Shown here one piece after another: positions 35,401-48,700 of a DNA stretch of 64,000 nucleotides. A program made the translations under genes and the position numbers. The stretch spans positions 5,763,538 through 5,827,537 of the forward strand of contig CM040742.1 in assembly GCA_022829145.1 (NCBI GenBank). The letters are read 5' to 3'. The stretch is from Albula goreensis (Eukaryota > Chordata > Actinopteri > Albuliformes > Albulidae). The notes beneath the pieces are model-generated. The model saw nothing but the letters and a program-made list of their open reading frames with translations. It had not been told where the DNA came from and ran no database searches. The stretch's first letter is position 1. Every line of letters starts with the position of its first letter.

Positions 35401-37886
35401 CACTTTGCCTGCACTGTCTCCTGGCAGACAGCTGTACTGCAGGTTTACCAAATGCTGACAGTTAAACTCTAGTGCTGCTGTGTTGAGCCACTTGTGAGCC
35501 TCTGGATGCTTTCTTGCTACCAGGGAAACAGTGCCATCAAACATCTACAATGGAAATATATGCATGCTGGTGCAGTATGCATTTCCCATGCATTTCAAAT
35601 ATAATATACAGCTTCAATACTGTTTTGCATTCAACTGGAATTATACTATACTGCATTACTTATCGTGCTATAACTGAAAGGTAGCTTGCAGCTCTTGAAA
35701 TGGACATGTGAAACCGCTCAGTTCTGGTTCCCTGCTCTTAGGAAATCTGTGGTGGTGTTCAGGGTTGGGTAAACTGGTTGCAGAGACCACATTTTAGATC
35801 ACACGCTGCAAAACCACAGCTGCAACATGGCCACCGATCACACAGGTGAGTATACCTTAATACTGAAGGCAATATTCATTACAGGCAACAATGTGGGCGG
35901 TCTATGTTTTTTGGTTGGGTACACTCTTGACCAGCCTAGGCCATCACTCTTTGTCATAAGGTGAATTTGCTGCATTTTAAGCCCATTTGTCTGGATGTGA
36001 TACAGATCTCCCTAGCTGAGCTTGGAGGGTTCAGACGTGATATAAGCCGTTATTGTATTCCGTTAAGACCTGTGTAAAAAACTCTACGCAGATGTATGAT
36101 TACAACTGTAATAAGGGGGTGTCCATTTCTGTCTTTTAATGATTTATAACTACATATTCGGTGTTGAAATATTTATGGTGCGGAGCAGTGGAGCAAGATA
36201 GTAACGAGAGCCTAGGGCTATTTAAATTTGTGTCTGATCACTTCAAAATTAAAAATCAGTGAAGTGACTAGCTGTAAAAAGGACCCTGATTTTCAAATGA
36301 TTCATTTTGGCTTTTTCGAAGGAAAATATATGTCACATTCGTAGACCTCATTTTCTACTCTTATGTAGTCAGGGAGCTTTAGCTAGTGACCGGTGAAGCA
36401 AAAACATGTCAGCTATAATTGAATATGTGGCAAAGCGACCCTGGTGTTTTGTACATTTTTGGCATTGACAGCTTGTATACAGGCAGGACTTAGTTTGCCT
36501 GCCTCAACACTCAGTTGCTCAGGTTATCTGGTCACATATAGGATCTGCGATCTGCGCCAGCATCACCAGTTGCAGCCTTCCATAGCAGAGGACACACAGC
36601 TCAGCTGGACTCCAGCGAGGGAAGGAGCAGATTTATCTGGGTCAAACGTTACATTGTAAATAACACTGTCATGACTACTGCCTGCTGATAATTTATCGTT
36701 ATTGAAGTGTATGGAGCATGCTCTCAGCCTGTTTAAACTGAATTCATGTTCAGCACAGGAATGTCCTGGCAAAATGATGTGTTAATTTACTCTGTGGTGG
36801 CACAAAACTTACTGTGCTTAATATTAGCAGACATGTAGATGCACAAAAATAACAATCACTTCATTTGAATTCTATCAGAGCTCTTCACACCAAGGTGTCC
36901 TGGGTGCTGTATAGTGAAAAATAAATATAGAAGAATACAAAGTAAGGCACACATCAATTGGGATATGTACACATTTGTATCTTTGACCTTCACAAACAAA
37001 ATTATTTGCAGGAACCACACTTATTTTGCACATGTACACATCTGTATGACGGAATTTTCCCATCTTTATTTAAGTCAAAAGTGAGGATGTTTTCAACACT
37101 GGCTGTATTCTGTTCTGCATGCTCTCATCACAAACACTTCACCAGTTATGCTTTATGCAAATTGTACTTTGTTAATTTCAAACACTGATGCGGAAAGGCG
37201 AGCATTATACCAAGCACTATTTCACTTTCCATTGATGAAATAGCCAAAAAGTAACAATTGGACAAAGGGACGAGTCTAAAGAAAATACAGCTGCAAGCAG
37301 CTACAGCTGGGGTCCAAGACCAATAAGCAAAGATGGCACCTTTGAATTACATACTTCTGCTTAACAACTCTGTGCACTACTGAAGAAAGGCTGGGATTAA
37401 TATAAGCAGACAGGAGGTTTTAGTGGTTTGAGTCAGAGATGAGCATGGGAGACATCCTACCAGACTGATTACACCAGTCATAAATGCCAGTTATAAATGC
37501 CTGTCATCTTACACATATTTCATTATTAAGTACTGGTACTTGGGTTCTTTTGTGGGTTTTGGCTCAGATGATGGGGTCCAATGAAAGGTTAGAATTGTCT
37601 GGGATGCAGGGGGAGTGATTGCTTCTGACACAGATTTCAGAGTAGGATTTCAGCTCTCGTGATTGATGGGATTCAAAGCTCTTAAGCAATGGCAGCGCTG
37701 TCAGAGAAGACTGTGACTTCAGGGTTTGGAAACGCTGTCTTTTAACAGCAGTCTCAGTTTCAAACCATTTACTATGAATCTGTTTTCATTTTCCTTTTGG
37801 CTCTCTAGAATGTCCTTAATTGATACATCTGGACATGCAAATTTTCAGCACTTCCATTTAAACAGTATGGAAATCGCATGCTGAGG

Positions 37887-37888
<2 letters not shown>
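32440..37888. other. Intron 1 segment with candidate regulatory patches
   Basis: No gene recognised. GC-richer, low-repeat patches occur at about 32570-32830, 33850-34000 and 34560-34800. Around 35220-35530 there are dense homeodomain-like sites including a 12-bp palindrome. At about 37288-37325 the phrase GCTGCAAGCAGC followed by GGGGTCCAAG resembles the start of a dispersed repeat I know from teleosts, in truncated form. Confidence 0.4.
35340..35410. promoter_or_regulatory. Homeodomain-site cluster with 12-bp palindrome
   Basis: TGGTAATTACCA at 35363-35374 is a perfect palindrome containing TAATTA, preceded by GTGATTGA and followed by AGATAATCC and AATCCTAATC. Closely packed TAAT/GATTA cores are typical of conserved intronic enhancers bound by paired- and bicoid-type homeodomains. 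No binding evidence is available, and this is a motif-based suggestion. Confidence 0.3.
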
Positions 37889-37929
<41 letters not shown>

Positions 37930-37930
37930 G
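37889..37930. repeat. (CT)n(CA)n microsatellite
   Basis: About fifteen CT units pass directly into five CA units. Confidence 0.97.
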
Positions 37931-40900
37931 CTACTATCTTCAGCCAAATTTGAATGAGAACTGTTCCGTTAACCTTAAGCCTTACATTATTTATGTGCAA
38001 AACCTTCAAAACATTTTGAATTTGACTTTAGTGACTCCTGATAATTCTCTTTTGTAATTAAAGCAACAAATTACAAATGTGTCACTTGTTTAAGCTTTAA
38101 CGTAGAACTGTTTTTAGAGCCTTATGTTTGGATGAAAAAGTAATGACTTGAGGTATAGCTGAGAGACATATGTCAAATTGAGTGATATGTGAAGTTTCAG
38201 GAAAATAGCTACAAACATATTATATAAATAAATGATTGCATTTTTTTGCATGGTACAAACTACAGTGAGTGATTGTGAGAGAAAATTCCATCCTATCAGA
38301 AATGGCGATCTTCATGGATGAAAAATGCTTTGTGTAAACCAGCAGGTGATTTGTTAATCGGCTAAATGTCCTCTACAACAGCAAATGTATCTTAAGGGAA
38401 AATAGATTTACAAATGCTTCAGCGAAACTGCGCATCAGTACCTCTGCAAGGCAAATCAGGCTTAAGGCATTTCCAATTTGTATCACTTTAGTTATGGGGT
38501 ATTCCTTGCCATGTAATCCTTAATTTTCTTCATGGGAGCCAAGGTATGGAATCTCTTTAGCAACAATGCCGAACCAAAGCATGCTGTGAACTGCACAGTA
38601 TTGTGTTGATATGCAATGTAAACCTTTTAAGGAGCCATGTAAATATCACCAAGTGAAAAATTATAGCCAAAATTACACATGTAATGCTAAAAGATAGGGG
38701 TAATGACTCATTTAGTGTTCTGCATATTCTTGGGAACAGTCTTTAATTTACATAATATCGCTTCATATCATTGCATTGAAGGCTGGCATATTCTGGAACC
38801 CTATTCATTACACCTTATGGGATTTCATGTTAATTTTGTAATTGCTATGTTGGTAATTTAATGAATTCATGCAGAAAAGCGAAGCGGAAGAATCTGAGAT
38901 GAGTTTACATGAAGCTGGCCAAATTACCAATAGAAAAACAACTGTGTGTTGTTAATGATGCTTTATTCTGTTGTTGTAGGCCATGTTTAAATGTCACTCC
39001 GTGTAGTGAAATGCAAATGCCGGCAACTAGCAGTTAATCACGATAACCCCGAAGCTATCATCAGCATAGCACGTCTTGAAAGCCATACAAAGCCAGCGTG
39101 TGTAGCATTGTGTGAAGATAATTGCAGTTTGGACCTCTGGTCTTCCTCTGTTTATCCAGTCTGTGGTGCCTGTAGAGACCACAGTGGACCATCTGTCTGT
39201 TCACAGCTCAATAGTACCATAAGAAAATATTGATTTGCAGTTGAAACTCCGTTATACTGTCTGGTTGGGTTTACCACGGGAGAATGCTCAAGATGGGTGC
39301 ATTTGATCTGTATGTACCTGAAGTGTCGATCTAAATGTTTGTTCTTGGTCCATTTTCATGAGCTTTTCATTTATCCAAAACATATGAACTATATTCCCAC
39401 ATCCATTCAGATTTCATTGGACAAACTTTTTGGAGTCATGCCATGGATAATCTGAAAGAGAATTCCTGGGCAAATTCACTGGTCTTGTATGTAGGCAGTC
39501 CTTGTTTGTTGAATACAAAAACATAAGGAATAATTAAATTAATATAATATTACTTGGGTTCCACATGTTTGTGCTGTTGATAATTTGAAGAGTAGTAACT
39601 CCGTTTGACGTGTCATTTGGTCAAATTTCAACATCGGAATACACCGGCAATGTCTCATCTTTGCAGTGGGGAGCTGTTCAGCACAAGATGGATTCTACAG
39701 CACTTGGTGCTCAGCGTAATGTTCTCACCGACTGCCAGAAAACGGGGAATGGTCTTGCAGGAGCTCATTACTCCCTTCTCCTGGCAGAGTGCTCAGATGG
39801 AGCAGGTGTGGTTGAGTTGGCAATGGCCCTTCAGATCTTGCAGTGTAGGCACTGAAAGGAATATGGAGCTCTGTGGTCCAAATCTTGGTGATGCGTGAGA
39901 ATAGGGACCAAGGCAAAGCGTGTGCCCGTTTTCGCAAATTAAATGAACTTGTTTCAAGTCCATATGATGTCATTATGCTTCTAGTGCGTTTAGTGATTTG
40001 TAGTAAAAACAGGCCACTTAATTGGCTTGTTTGATGTCCTGATTCAGTGAAAGCTGCATATTCTCAAGATGTATATGTGTAAATGCATGGATGTGTGTGA
40101 ATCATAACACCAAAACATGGCTGCCTTCTGTTTTTATGACAATGTATTATTAGTCCCTCTGAAACTAATAACTTTACTTAGTATTCAAATGCTGAAACTG
40201 TGTCAAGTGGAGGACAAAATAATAAAATGTACAATATATAGAATGGGTATGATGTGTTCATGTTCAAGATCTAAGCCTATAACTTGTTTGCATGCACTTG
40301 CCAAATATGATGATTACCAATAAAGAACAGTAATCATAAGAGTAATGAATAACACTTACCAGTATTCAATATTTTTGTCCATATGTCACTTTAGTTGCCT
40401 GAATTAAAGCAGTTCACCACAAAAATCTGTGCCTGCTTTAGTCAATCCTCTGGGTTGCAGTTTCCCCCCATACAACTGACTTGAGAACAAGGTGAACCAT
40501 CTGCCGTTTTTAGCTGACCATTGTGAACGATACTGAACCTATTCATGGATTTTAAAAAAACTGTGTACTTGGCCACAGTGTGCTTGGTGCAAGAACCTAC
40601 TGATTGATTTGTTCTGAGAGGGTTTTGTCAAGCATTCTCGGACAGATGATGAATGTCATTTTTAGTCCAATTGATATTGATTAGATTTTATGCATCTCTA
40701 CCTATCAGACATGGCAAGTGGAAGACTTAAACTGATAAGAAATAGAGCAGAACAAGTCAAGACTGTGGAAAAAATAACTATATGTAATCAGTATTATGAG
40801 TGGCATATTTAACACGCTCTCTCCCTGTCGTCCTACAAATAGACACGATGTCTGCTGTGCACTATGAAAGATGTAATTATTTTCCATTCGACTCTGACAA

Positions 40901-43900
40901 GGTTCCGGTAAATATTAAGGGCAGAATTTCACTGGGAATGTTCTAGGCAACCGGAATGGCCCAGGGTCAGCAGAGGGTTTGTGGATGGTAATTTCTACGG
41001 CAACTGTAAGCAAGTGAGTCAAAACAAAACCACACTTACGCTGAGAGGAGGCGGGGCGTAAACACTGCTTTGAGCCATGTGTACACTGCAGCAAAGCTAA
41101 TGCATTAAGAGCTGGCGCAGGTGAGATCCATGACAGACAGGCCGGGCTTCACTTTTCTACGTTTCCTAGGAAACTGTGTCAGCCTTTTGATTTGTGCCAG
41201 CCTTTTATTAACATGAACAGGATGGAGCGGCAGAGGTGAATTTTGATCTTTTCTAAAAAAAAAAAAAAAAAAACTACATGTAAGTTGATGTTAAAAGCTA
41301 GCAATCGGGCACAGTATGTACCTATGCAAGAACATAATGTGCCAAATATAGTAGTTATGGATAATGGAAGGACAATACAATGATTTTAGCCTCAAAACAT
41401 ATTCTCTATGTGGGGGAATCACTTTAGAAACTGAATGTTGTGTGCTCAACAAATTGAGTGCAACCCAATTTTGTTAGTGTCGCAAGTAAAGTATGGGTTT
41501 GGACTTTAGGCAGTTGAAATTTGGTTAAAATAACTTTGGGGAAAATTGGCAAAATTTTAGCAACTGGTCAAAAAGTGCATTGCACAAAGTTTAATTATGC
41601 ATTTGTGGTACAGTAGTGTGGACCTGTTAAAATAATTCTGCTACTTAGTAACAAATGCCTTCTAGGGTCTGGCACATTGAGTAAACATCTAAATGCATTA
41701 TTCTCTTGTTCTGATTTTATCATAGTAGCCACAGTAGTGCTGGAAAATGTAGAGTGAATCGCATTTTAACTGTGACTTCCTTCACTCATTTCCTTCTCTC
41801 ATAGTAGTCAGACTCTAACTTTCATATTTACGACGGGAATGAGAGTTGAAATAAAGTCCCTTAAATGAGCGATGTCATGAGGAGATGGAGAAAAAAAATA
41901 TGATTTCCGAATGGCCACTTGGCAGACACTTGGAAAATCCACAGCAGCAAAAGATTCCTGCTGCCATGGAAACCATGATAATTGCAGTTATACATTTGAC
42001 ATGAGTCCCTCCTCAGTTTTATCTTTCTTGTTTAACCATGGGTGAAGCACCATTAGCCACACAGTTTGATTACTTGTTGAATTTCCTTATCTGGACCATG
42101 AATGATATCACAATATAGTGTGAATTATACAGTAAATTCAAAACGAACAGTAATATTCTGGATAAATGAAAATGTGCTTAGATGTGGCATGGCAAATGTA
42201 TTATTTGTTATGCTTGAATCTTACTCATACATCATATTTATTAAGTAATTTTCTATGATGCCCCCATTAGAATTATTGTGGGTTTTTTTTTCACCGTTAT
42301 TCTACAGACACATTTACGTCACTATTTGCAATGAGTTTGTTGGACTGTATGCAAGGTAAGACTTGGTTTGTAGGTTTGTGCCGCAACCATAGCTTTCTGT
42401 TTCTGTCCATGGAATGCTCATTTAAAAGGACATCAAAGCAACAGAACAGTAACCCTGAAAATATGTTTTGTGTGTCTTGTGTTGCCATAGATTTGATTTG
42501 AAATATCCTTTTTAATTATTTTAATGAATTCCTTTTATTTTGCACTTCATAATTGAGGAGGGAAATTCTTTCTCCCCTGCTCCCTTCTCATCTGCTCTAA
42601 GGATGGCCTATGGAGGGGTTTCTTCTGTGTTTCCCTTCCTTATGTACTGTCACGACCTTCATCAAACTGCCTGGGAGATAGTGTTTCCTTTGGTTATGTA
42701 TCTGGCCTTTTATCTATGTATCTGCTTTCTTCTGTTTATGTCACACCACAGTTAGAGGGCCTCTTACCTTCCTGGTGTAGACTTACTTATCTCTCTTTCT
42801 AGAACTGCTAATTTCCAGTTTAATACCTTGTTTCATGCTGTCTTTTTTGTTCATTATAAGTAGTGGGCGTACATCTGCTGAGTGCATGATGTCACAAATC
42901 GTTTGTCATTGCCATATCTTGTCATTTTGAATGAGACCGAATCCGACAGAGAGTTTGATTAACCAATTAACACATTCTAAGGTTTAAATTAGAATTGTTG
43001 TCTTTAATAATAATAATTTCAATTGGTTTAGTATGTTTATACTGATACAGCATTTAGGAGTCTTCTATTCTCTGTTCCCTTGGGCTATTGTTAAGTGAGG
43101 CAACCAGCAGGGGGCTAATTAATAGTAGACTGTAGCTGGAATTCATTCCAGTTATAAAACAGCAGGCCAAGATTTACGACCAAGGAAGAACTGGAGATAG
43201 ATTTTCATCACACCTCATTATTCACATCAGAAGTACTACGAATTCCGTTCTACATCGCAACTTGTTATGTAAAATGAATGCTAAAAAACGGACTATTTTA
43301 ATCATTTAATTGATTTTGTTTTCTTTAAAAATGTAGATTGTGCTATATTAATCTCATCATAATGTTTGATAAATGCTATCTTGGCGTTGCTTCGAACACA
43401 TTCTAATCGCCATTTGTTCTCAGTCTGTGTAATGGAAATTCCATTCTAAATTCCACCTGCAATTGTTTAGTAGTTTCAAGCCAAAATAAGTGAGCAGGCA
43501 AGGTGTTGATGAGAGCGTCGGTCATCACTGCATCTCCATTCCCATCCAAAGCACTGCTTCCTCAGGAGACGGGATGTGCAAATGAGACCGCGGTACAAAA
43601 ACATGGGATGTGGTCTTATTGTCCTGCCTTGCTATAACACATTACTCCCATCTTAATGCAATGTCACAAACATGAACCTACTCTTTAAGTATTCCCCTGC
43701 TCCTTCTGTTTTGATGAGCTTTGCCTCCCCCCTTAGTTCATTTTATACATAATCATTTTGTTATTTTTGCATTTTTTATACTGGGATTTTTACAATCCCA
43801 TCATTGTAATTAATAAATAAGTTATATCATTAATTAGGATTATACAATAACTTACACATCACATCCCATTGGCGATTTTGAAAATATGTGACTTTGGCCA

Positions 43901-45285
43901 TGATTTAATAAAATGTTCTGCGACTCTTCCATGATCTTGCTATATTCCCTGTCACAAAAGCAAACCCTTACTGACAGACAGTACATAAGGATTTAATTAT
44001 CTTTATTGCTAGCCTGCAGTGAGATATATACAATTCAAGACAACTTTCTTTTACTCAAGGAATTCAATTGCTATTCAAACCACCTCTCTATGCTCCTCAT
44101 TTGATATGATGAGTGCAAGTGCCAGAGTTCCAAAACTGGAACAATGTGGATTAAATGTTGCGATTGAGATGGAAGCACAGTCCTCTGAACGGAGCTTGAA
44201 AAACTACACTGGAGAGACACAAGTCTCTCAGTTACTTCCTCATTTTTCAGGAATTGTTTGCTTTGAAGCACTTAATGGCACTCAAAAGAATAGACATTGA
44301 AGAGGAAAAAATGCTGTTTCTCTTGAAGCATGAATTGATTACGGCGGTGAAAATGTTCATTATATTCAAAAAAAAATGAATATCAGTTTAATTCTGGAGA
44401 TAAATCTTCCCTGTGTCTCTCTGATTTACTTTATAGCCCTTGAAATATTATGATGAAATATGATGGTGTTATCTATGCTTTCTGTCCCATGCAAGTTGAA
44501 CTCCTGTATTAGGGATAGCCAGAGTTCTAGTCATACCTTATCAAGGGTGAGGGCTGTATCATTTTTATGAACATTTGAGACACTGAATGCACTAAATGCT
44601 TTTTTTTGTGTGTATTTTGCATCTAACGTCCGTGCACAAACCTAGGTATTATCATCACGTTTGTAATCTTGAGTGTCAGGAGGTGATTAAGGCTAATTCT
44701 GACACTTATACTACTCATGGCTAATTTTGCAAGGATGAAAAGGTTTGCTGAAAGCAGTATTAATGTGATGGATTTTGCTGAATTAATCCCAAAAGGCGTT
44801 GTTTCTTCTGACAAGTGTTATTAGCGTTAGGCCGATTTCTGCTCGTCTGTGGTGCGGCATGTTCGTTTTGGCTGGAAGGCACCACCAGTGGCTCTGCAGG
44901 GAAAGGAACGATTTTGTTTCAGTGAGAGCCCTTAGTTATCTGCCACAGATGTACCCTGCCTAAGGGAGAAAGGCCAGCTATTATTGTAAAACTGTAAAGT
45001 GAGGTGATCACCTTAAGCATGTAACTTATTTTGGCATCTTTTTGAAAGTGGAGATTTTCTCCATGGTACACGTTGCAAAAAGACGACTGCTGATAACTTT
45101 CTCCCTCTGACTTACAGCAACAGCTTAGAGCTGCCTTAATTCCAGTTACGTCATCATCATACTTCAGGAGGGGTGGTCGACTCGGGGCTAGTCGCACTTT
45201 GAAGGCATAATTCTCAGCCATCAAGGTAATGTTTCACACATATTTGACAGCATATGAAATTACATTTTTCAAAATGATTTTTTTT
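37931..45285. other. Intron 1 segment, mostly featureless
   Basis: AT-rich unrecognised DNA with a poly-A run at about 41257-41274. A GC-richer patch at about 41030-41220 (GAGGCGGGGCG, then GAGCTGGCGCAGGTGAGATC) looks like a conserved element rather than a gene. I see nothing else to support. Confidence 0.4.
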
Positions 45286-45480
45286 TCCTGAGTTGCTGGA
45301 TGGCTCATCCTGTTAAGGCACCGTTCCAGTGTGTGGATGAGCCCCATGATGTAGTATTGCATCCAGAACGTTCCAGTGCTGGGTGTGGCTGACAGCCCTG
45401 CATGGTGGTGCAGTATTGGCTGTAGGATCACCAAGGGAAGGGAGGAGTTTCAGCCAGTGAAATGCCCAGCATGCACCAGG
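45286..45480 (+). mobile_element. Candidate SINE remnant
   Basis: Begins GAGTTGCTGGATGGCTCATC followed by CTGTTAAGGC, which resembles a tRNA-type box A, and continues through GTTCCAGTGCTGG (a poor box B candidate) and a GGTGGTGCAGTATTGGC body. It is immediately followed by a LINE tail fragment, the usual arrangement where a SINE shares its 3' end with a partner LINE. Family unknown; the call rests on general architecture. Confidence 0.4.
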
Positions 45481-45499
45481 GGCTAGCTACAAAAAGTAC

Positions 45500-45772
45500 A
45501 AAGAAGGGCAACTAACTTAGTTCCTGGCATGAAACTTAAAAGCAATGAGAAAAGACCAAAGTTACTGAATCTATTCAGGCTTAGCAAAAGGAGACTTAGT
45601 AGTGGTTTTTTTAAATATATGAAGGGGGTCAATAAGTTCATCTACAGTAAATTGTTCATGAATGGGCCTAAATGGAAATTAATTTGTTCCACACTACCAG
45701 GAGGTAGTATTTATAGTATTTAGTTGGGCAGAATGGTCTGTTCTAGTCATATGCTCTTATGGTCTTAATCCC
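45500..45772 (+). mobile_element. LINE ORF2 C-terminal tail fragment
   Basis: The 64-codon plus-strand frame from 45529 reads KRPKLLNLFRLSKRRLSSGF, then FKYMKGVNKFIYSKLF. This matches the pattern ERLxxLxLFSLEKRRLRGDL...VYKYMKG...LF seen at the end of many vertebrate non-LTR retrotransposon polyproteins. It ends near the phrase GTTCTAGTCATATGCTCTTATGG, cut in the genome to 45770. Only this tail is present, as expected from 5'-truncated insertion. Confidence 0.65.
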
Positions 45773-48700
45773 TTCTGTTAAGTCATGTGCAGACAGTCTG
45801 CCTGCAGTAGCGAAGAAGAGAAGAAAGCATGTTCTTACTCTGGTTCTCTCCCAAACTGACCATGGAGGTTGCATCAATGAGCAACATTGTACAAACATTG
45901 TCATATATTGTTATTGTAATATTTAAAAGCAGACTTTCCTTTTTTTACCCATTTGTGGATGCAAATTGTACCTTGTTCTCTGATACGCTCAACTCTAAGA
46001 CAGTGACTATCTCCTGTGATGCAAGTTGTATATCGTAGTACAGTAAGTCAGAGGACAGGTATATATCACAATGATGATGACTGTTAACCTGTGGGTGACC
46101 GTGAGTAACTAAGAGATAATGATACAGCAGTAACCCTGGCTGAATGATGACCATCCTACCCCAGCTGAACAAAACTACTTTAGTTCTGAGTCTGTAGTTA
46201 GTCACCGATGGCATAGCGTAGGCTGAAACAAGCAGTGCATGGGACATGGAGCCTAGTCTGGGCCCAGATGAGCTGCTCAATAACTACTCAAATAACATTG
46301 ATCAGCTCTGTTTTCCATTGCCGATGAATTTCACTGATGAATATACTACCTTCATGATAGAAACATGGTATATGCTCCCTCTACCCTTCTACCAATGCTG
46401 ATCTCTTTTTGAACTTTACCTTCATGTCTTTTATTCTCTCTTTACTATTACTGTCTCTCCGCCCCCCACTCCCCCATGTTGATCCTAGCCTTCAACCAAT
46501 GTGTCAAAGTACACCATAATGCACACGTGAGTAGTCAGTGCCTCTAGGGAAGATGGCGTGCATAGACACGTCTGTATTTAACACTTAACATTCAGTGTAG
46601 TGGAAGTAACACCACTCGTTTTTGTCGTGAGATTTGAGCGTTTCCAGCAAGCACATTCAAGTCATAGATCCCAAGTGACTGATAAGATCAGTTTAACACA
46701 ACAAAGTTTAGCAAGGGTGTCTCTTCGGCCTGGGGATTCATCAGACCAGTCGACTTCGGACGAGAGTTGGATATTCTGCTTCCAGGAGTAAAGATTGAGG
46801 CTGGTCACTTTCCAGCATTGCAGTGGGATTATGGAGACATTGAGCATTGTTCTTGAAACAATGCATCGGAGGCTACAAATGCTAGCAGGCTACAAATAAC
46901 GGTTGTCACCCCTATCTGTCAGCATTGATCTGGCTCAAACTGCAGAGCTGGCTGAAGGGATATCGCTTTGTCCTTCACCGCATGTCTCCACAGATGTTTC
47001 CATACCTCAAATGCACCATGACTATAGCACAAGAATACTTTTCCTGGCAGAAATGGCAGCGTGACCTTAAACTCCAGGATATCACTAGGATTCATGGATT
47101 TTCAACCTATTTATCAGTGATGCCACTAAGTCACACATCAAGTGTTAGCTTCCGTCCAGCAAGTTGGGTGAACATCCTTTGTGCTCTTAGGTGCGCTGTA
47201 CATTTTGCGTTGCATGGATCCTTAGTCTTATTTAACTTGTTTTTTGTAATGTTTAAGATGTGTCGTTCCATTGGGAGCAATCAATTACAGTGTATGAAGT
47301 CAAAAAATGAAAGGAACGAGCGGACAACTGCAGTAACACATAAAGCTCAAGGAGATGACAGCCCCCATCTACCCCAGAAAAAAAAGCTAACAGGCAGACA
47401 CAGATGGCTCATTATAGGGGCCATAATTGCAGTGCACACAGAAACACAGTTCAGGGACAAGATATTGTCTCCCCTTTCAAAGACTGCAGATAAATGAACT
47501 AGATGACAGGCAGGAGGAGTACACACGGTTTTGGTATATGTGTTTTCATTGGGGCGCAAATGTTTTGCCATGTCACTTTCCTTAAAACTTGAATTTTACA
47601 AATTTTTTTCAGTACTGGTAATCGGAAGCGCATAGTTTAGTCAAACAAATATAGTATAACAAATATGCAATTTTGTGTAGATGTCGATACTGCTTTCGGT
47701 CAAACTACAAAATAAGAGAACATTTAAATTAAACAAGCAACAGTAGAGAGCAGGGGTAACAGGCCTTTTAATTTGAGCTATGATTTGTATTCCTGGTATT
47801 GTAATTTTGATTACAGTGCTCTGATTTTGCCAATGTTAGTTTCCCTTATAGGTATAAAAAGATTTACAGGTACCTGTTGCATTGGCCATTCAATAACATA
47901 TACTTATTTTGCATATTCATTTATTTTAATGTTGTAACTTAAAGCAGACCTGTTTAGTCAAGAGAGCTAAACCTCACCTACAGTCTTAGACCCCTATTTT
48001 ATTGCAATTTTATTACAAGGGTTTACACTTGGACTGTATTTTGTGAATAAATGTGAATGTTGATTTCTGGCCAGTCTAGTGATCCTTTGTTTATACTTCA
48101 ATTTGAGTGCATATTATTAATTATTGTATGCTTCAGAGCCAATAAATGAGACATTCAATAAATACTCTCACTTTACATGTTTGTCCAGGTAAGTTATTGA
48201 AGTTCTTGGTGCTGGAAAATCCCATTGACACTTCCATCGGCAGGTTGTTTTCAGAGATTAATGTCCTGGTCCTGAATCTCTTTGAACGCAGGCAGTATTG
48301 GCAGAGATGACAGGTGTTTCCAAAATGCACATGTGGCAAGGTTAGCGTGACCGCCGGGGGAGGGGTGAAGTTGACAGGTGTAGCTGCGGGGGCTCTGCTG
48401 GAGTAGAGGGGGGGATATGAGGGGTTTTTTTTTTTGAGGCTACCCAGCAGGGAGGCATTATGCCAGGCCTGATTAGAGGAGAGGGCTGGCAGCTCACGGC
48501 ACGGTGCCGCCTCTCCTGCCCACTTAAGTGCCATTTCCGTTTCAGCTTTACAGAGTGGTCAGACCGCCACAAGGAAAGCCTTTCCTCTCCTGGTCCACCA
48601 GGACTGTACATGCAGCACAGTCTGCAAACCAGCCTCTGAACAAATAGCTTACTCGTCAATGGCACTATGGGCACTTACATTAAAATGACAATTTAGCAGT

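Noticed and set aside
46925..47497. 190-codon open frame on the + strand
   Set aside because: It is the longest frame inside the intron, but no domain, motif or family resemblance is visible and composition matches flanking DNA. A frame of this size is plausible by chance across 50 kb of six-frame sequence.
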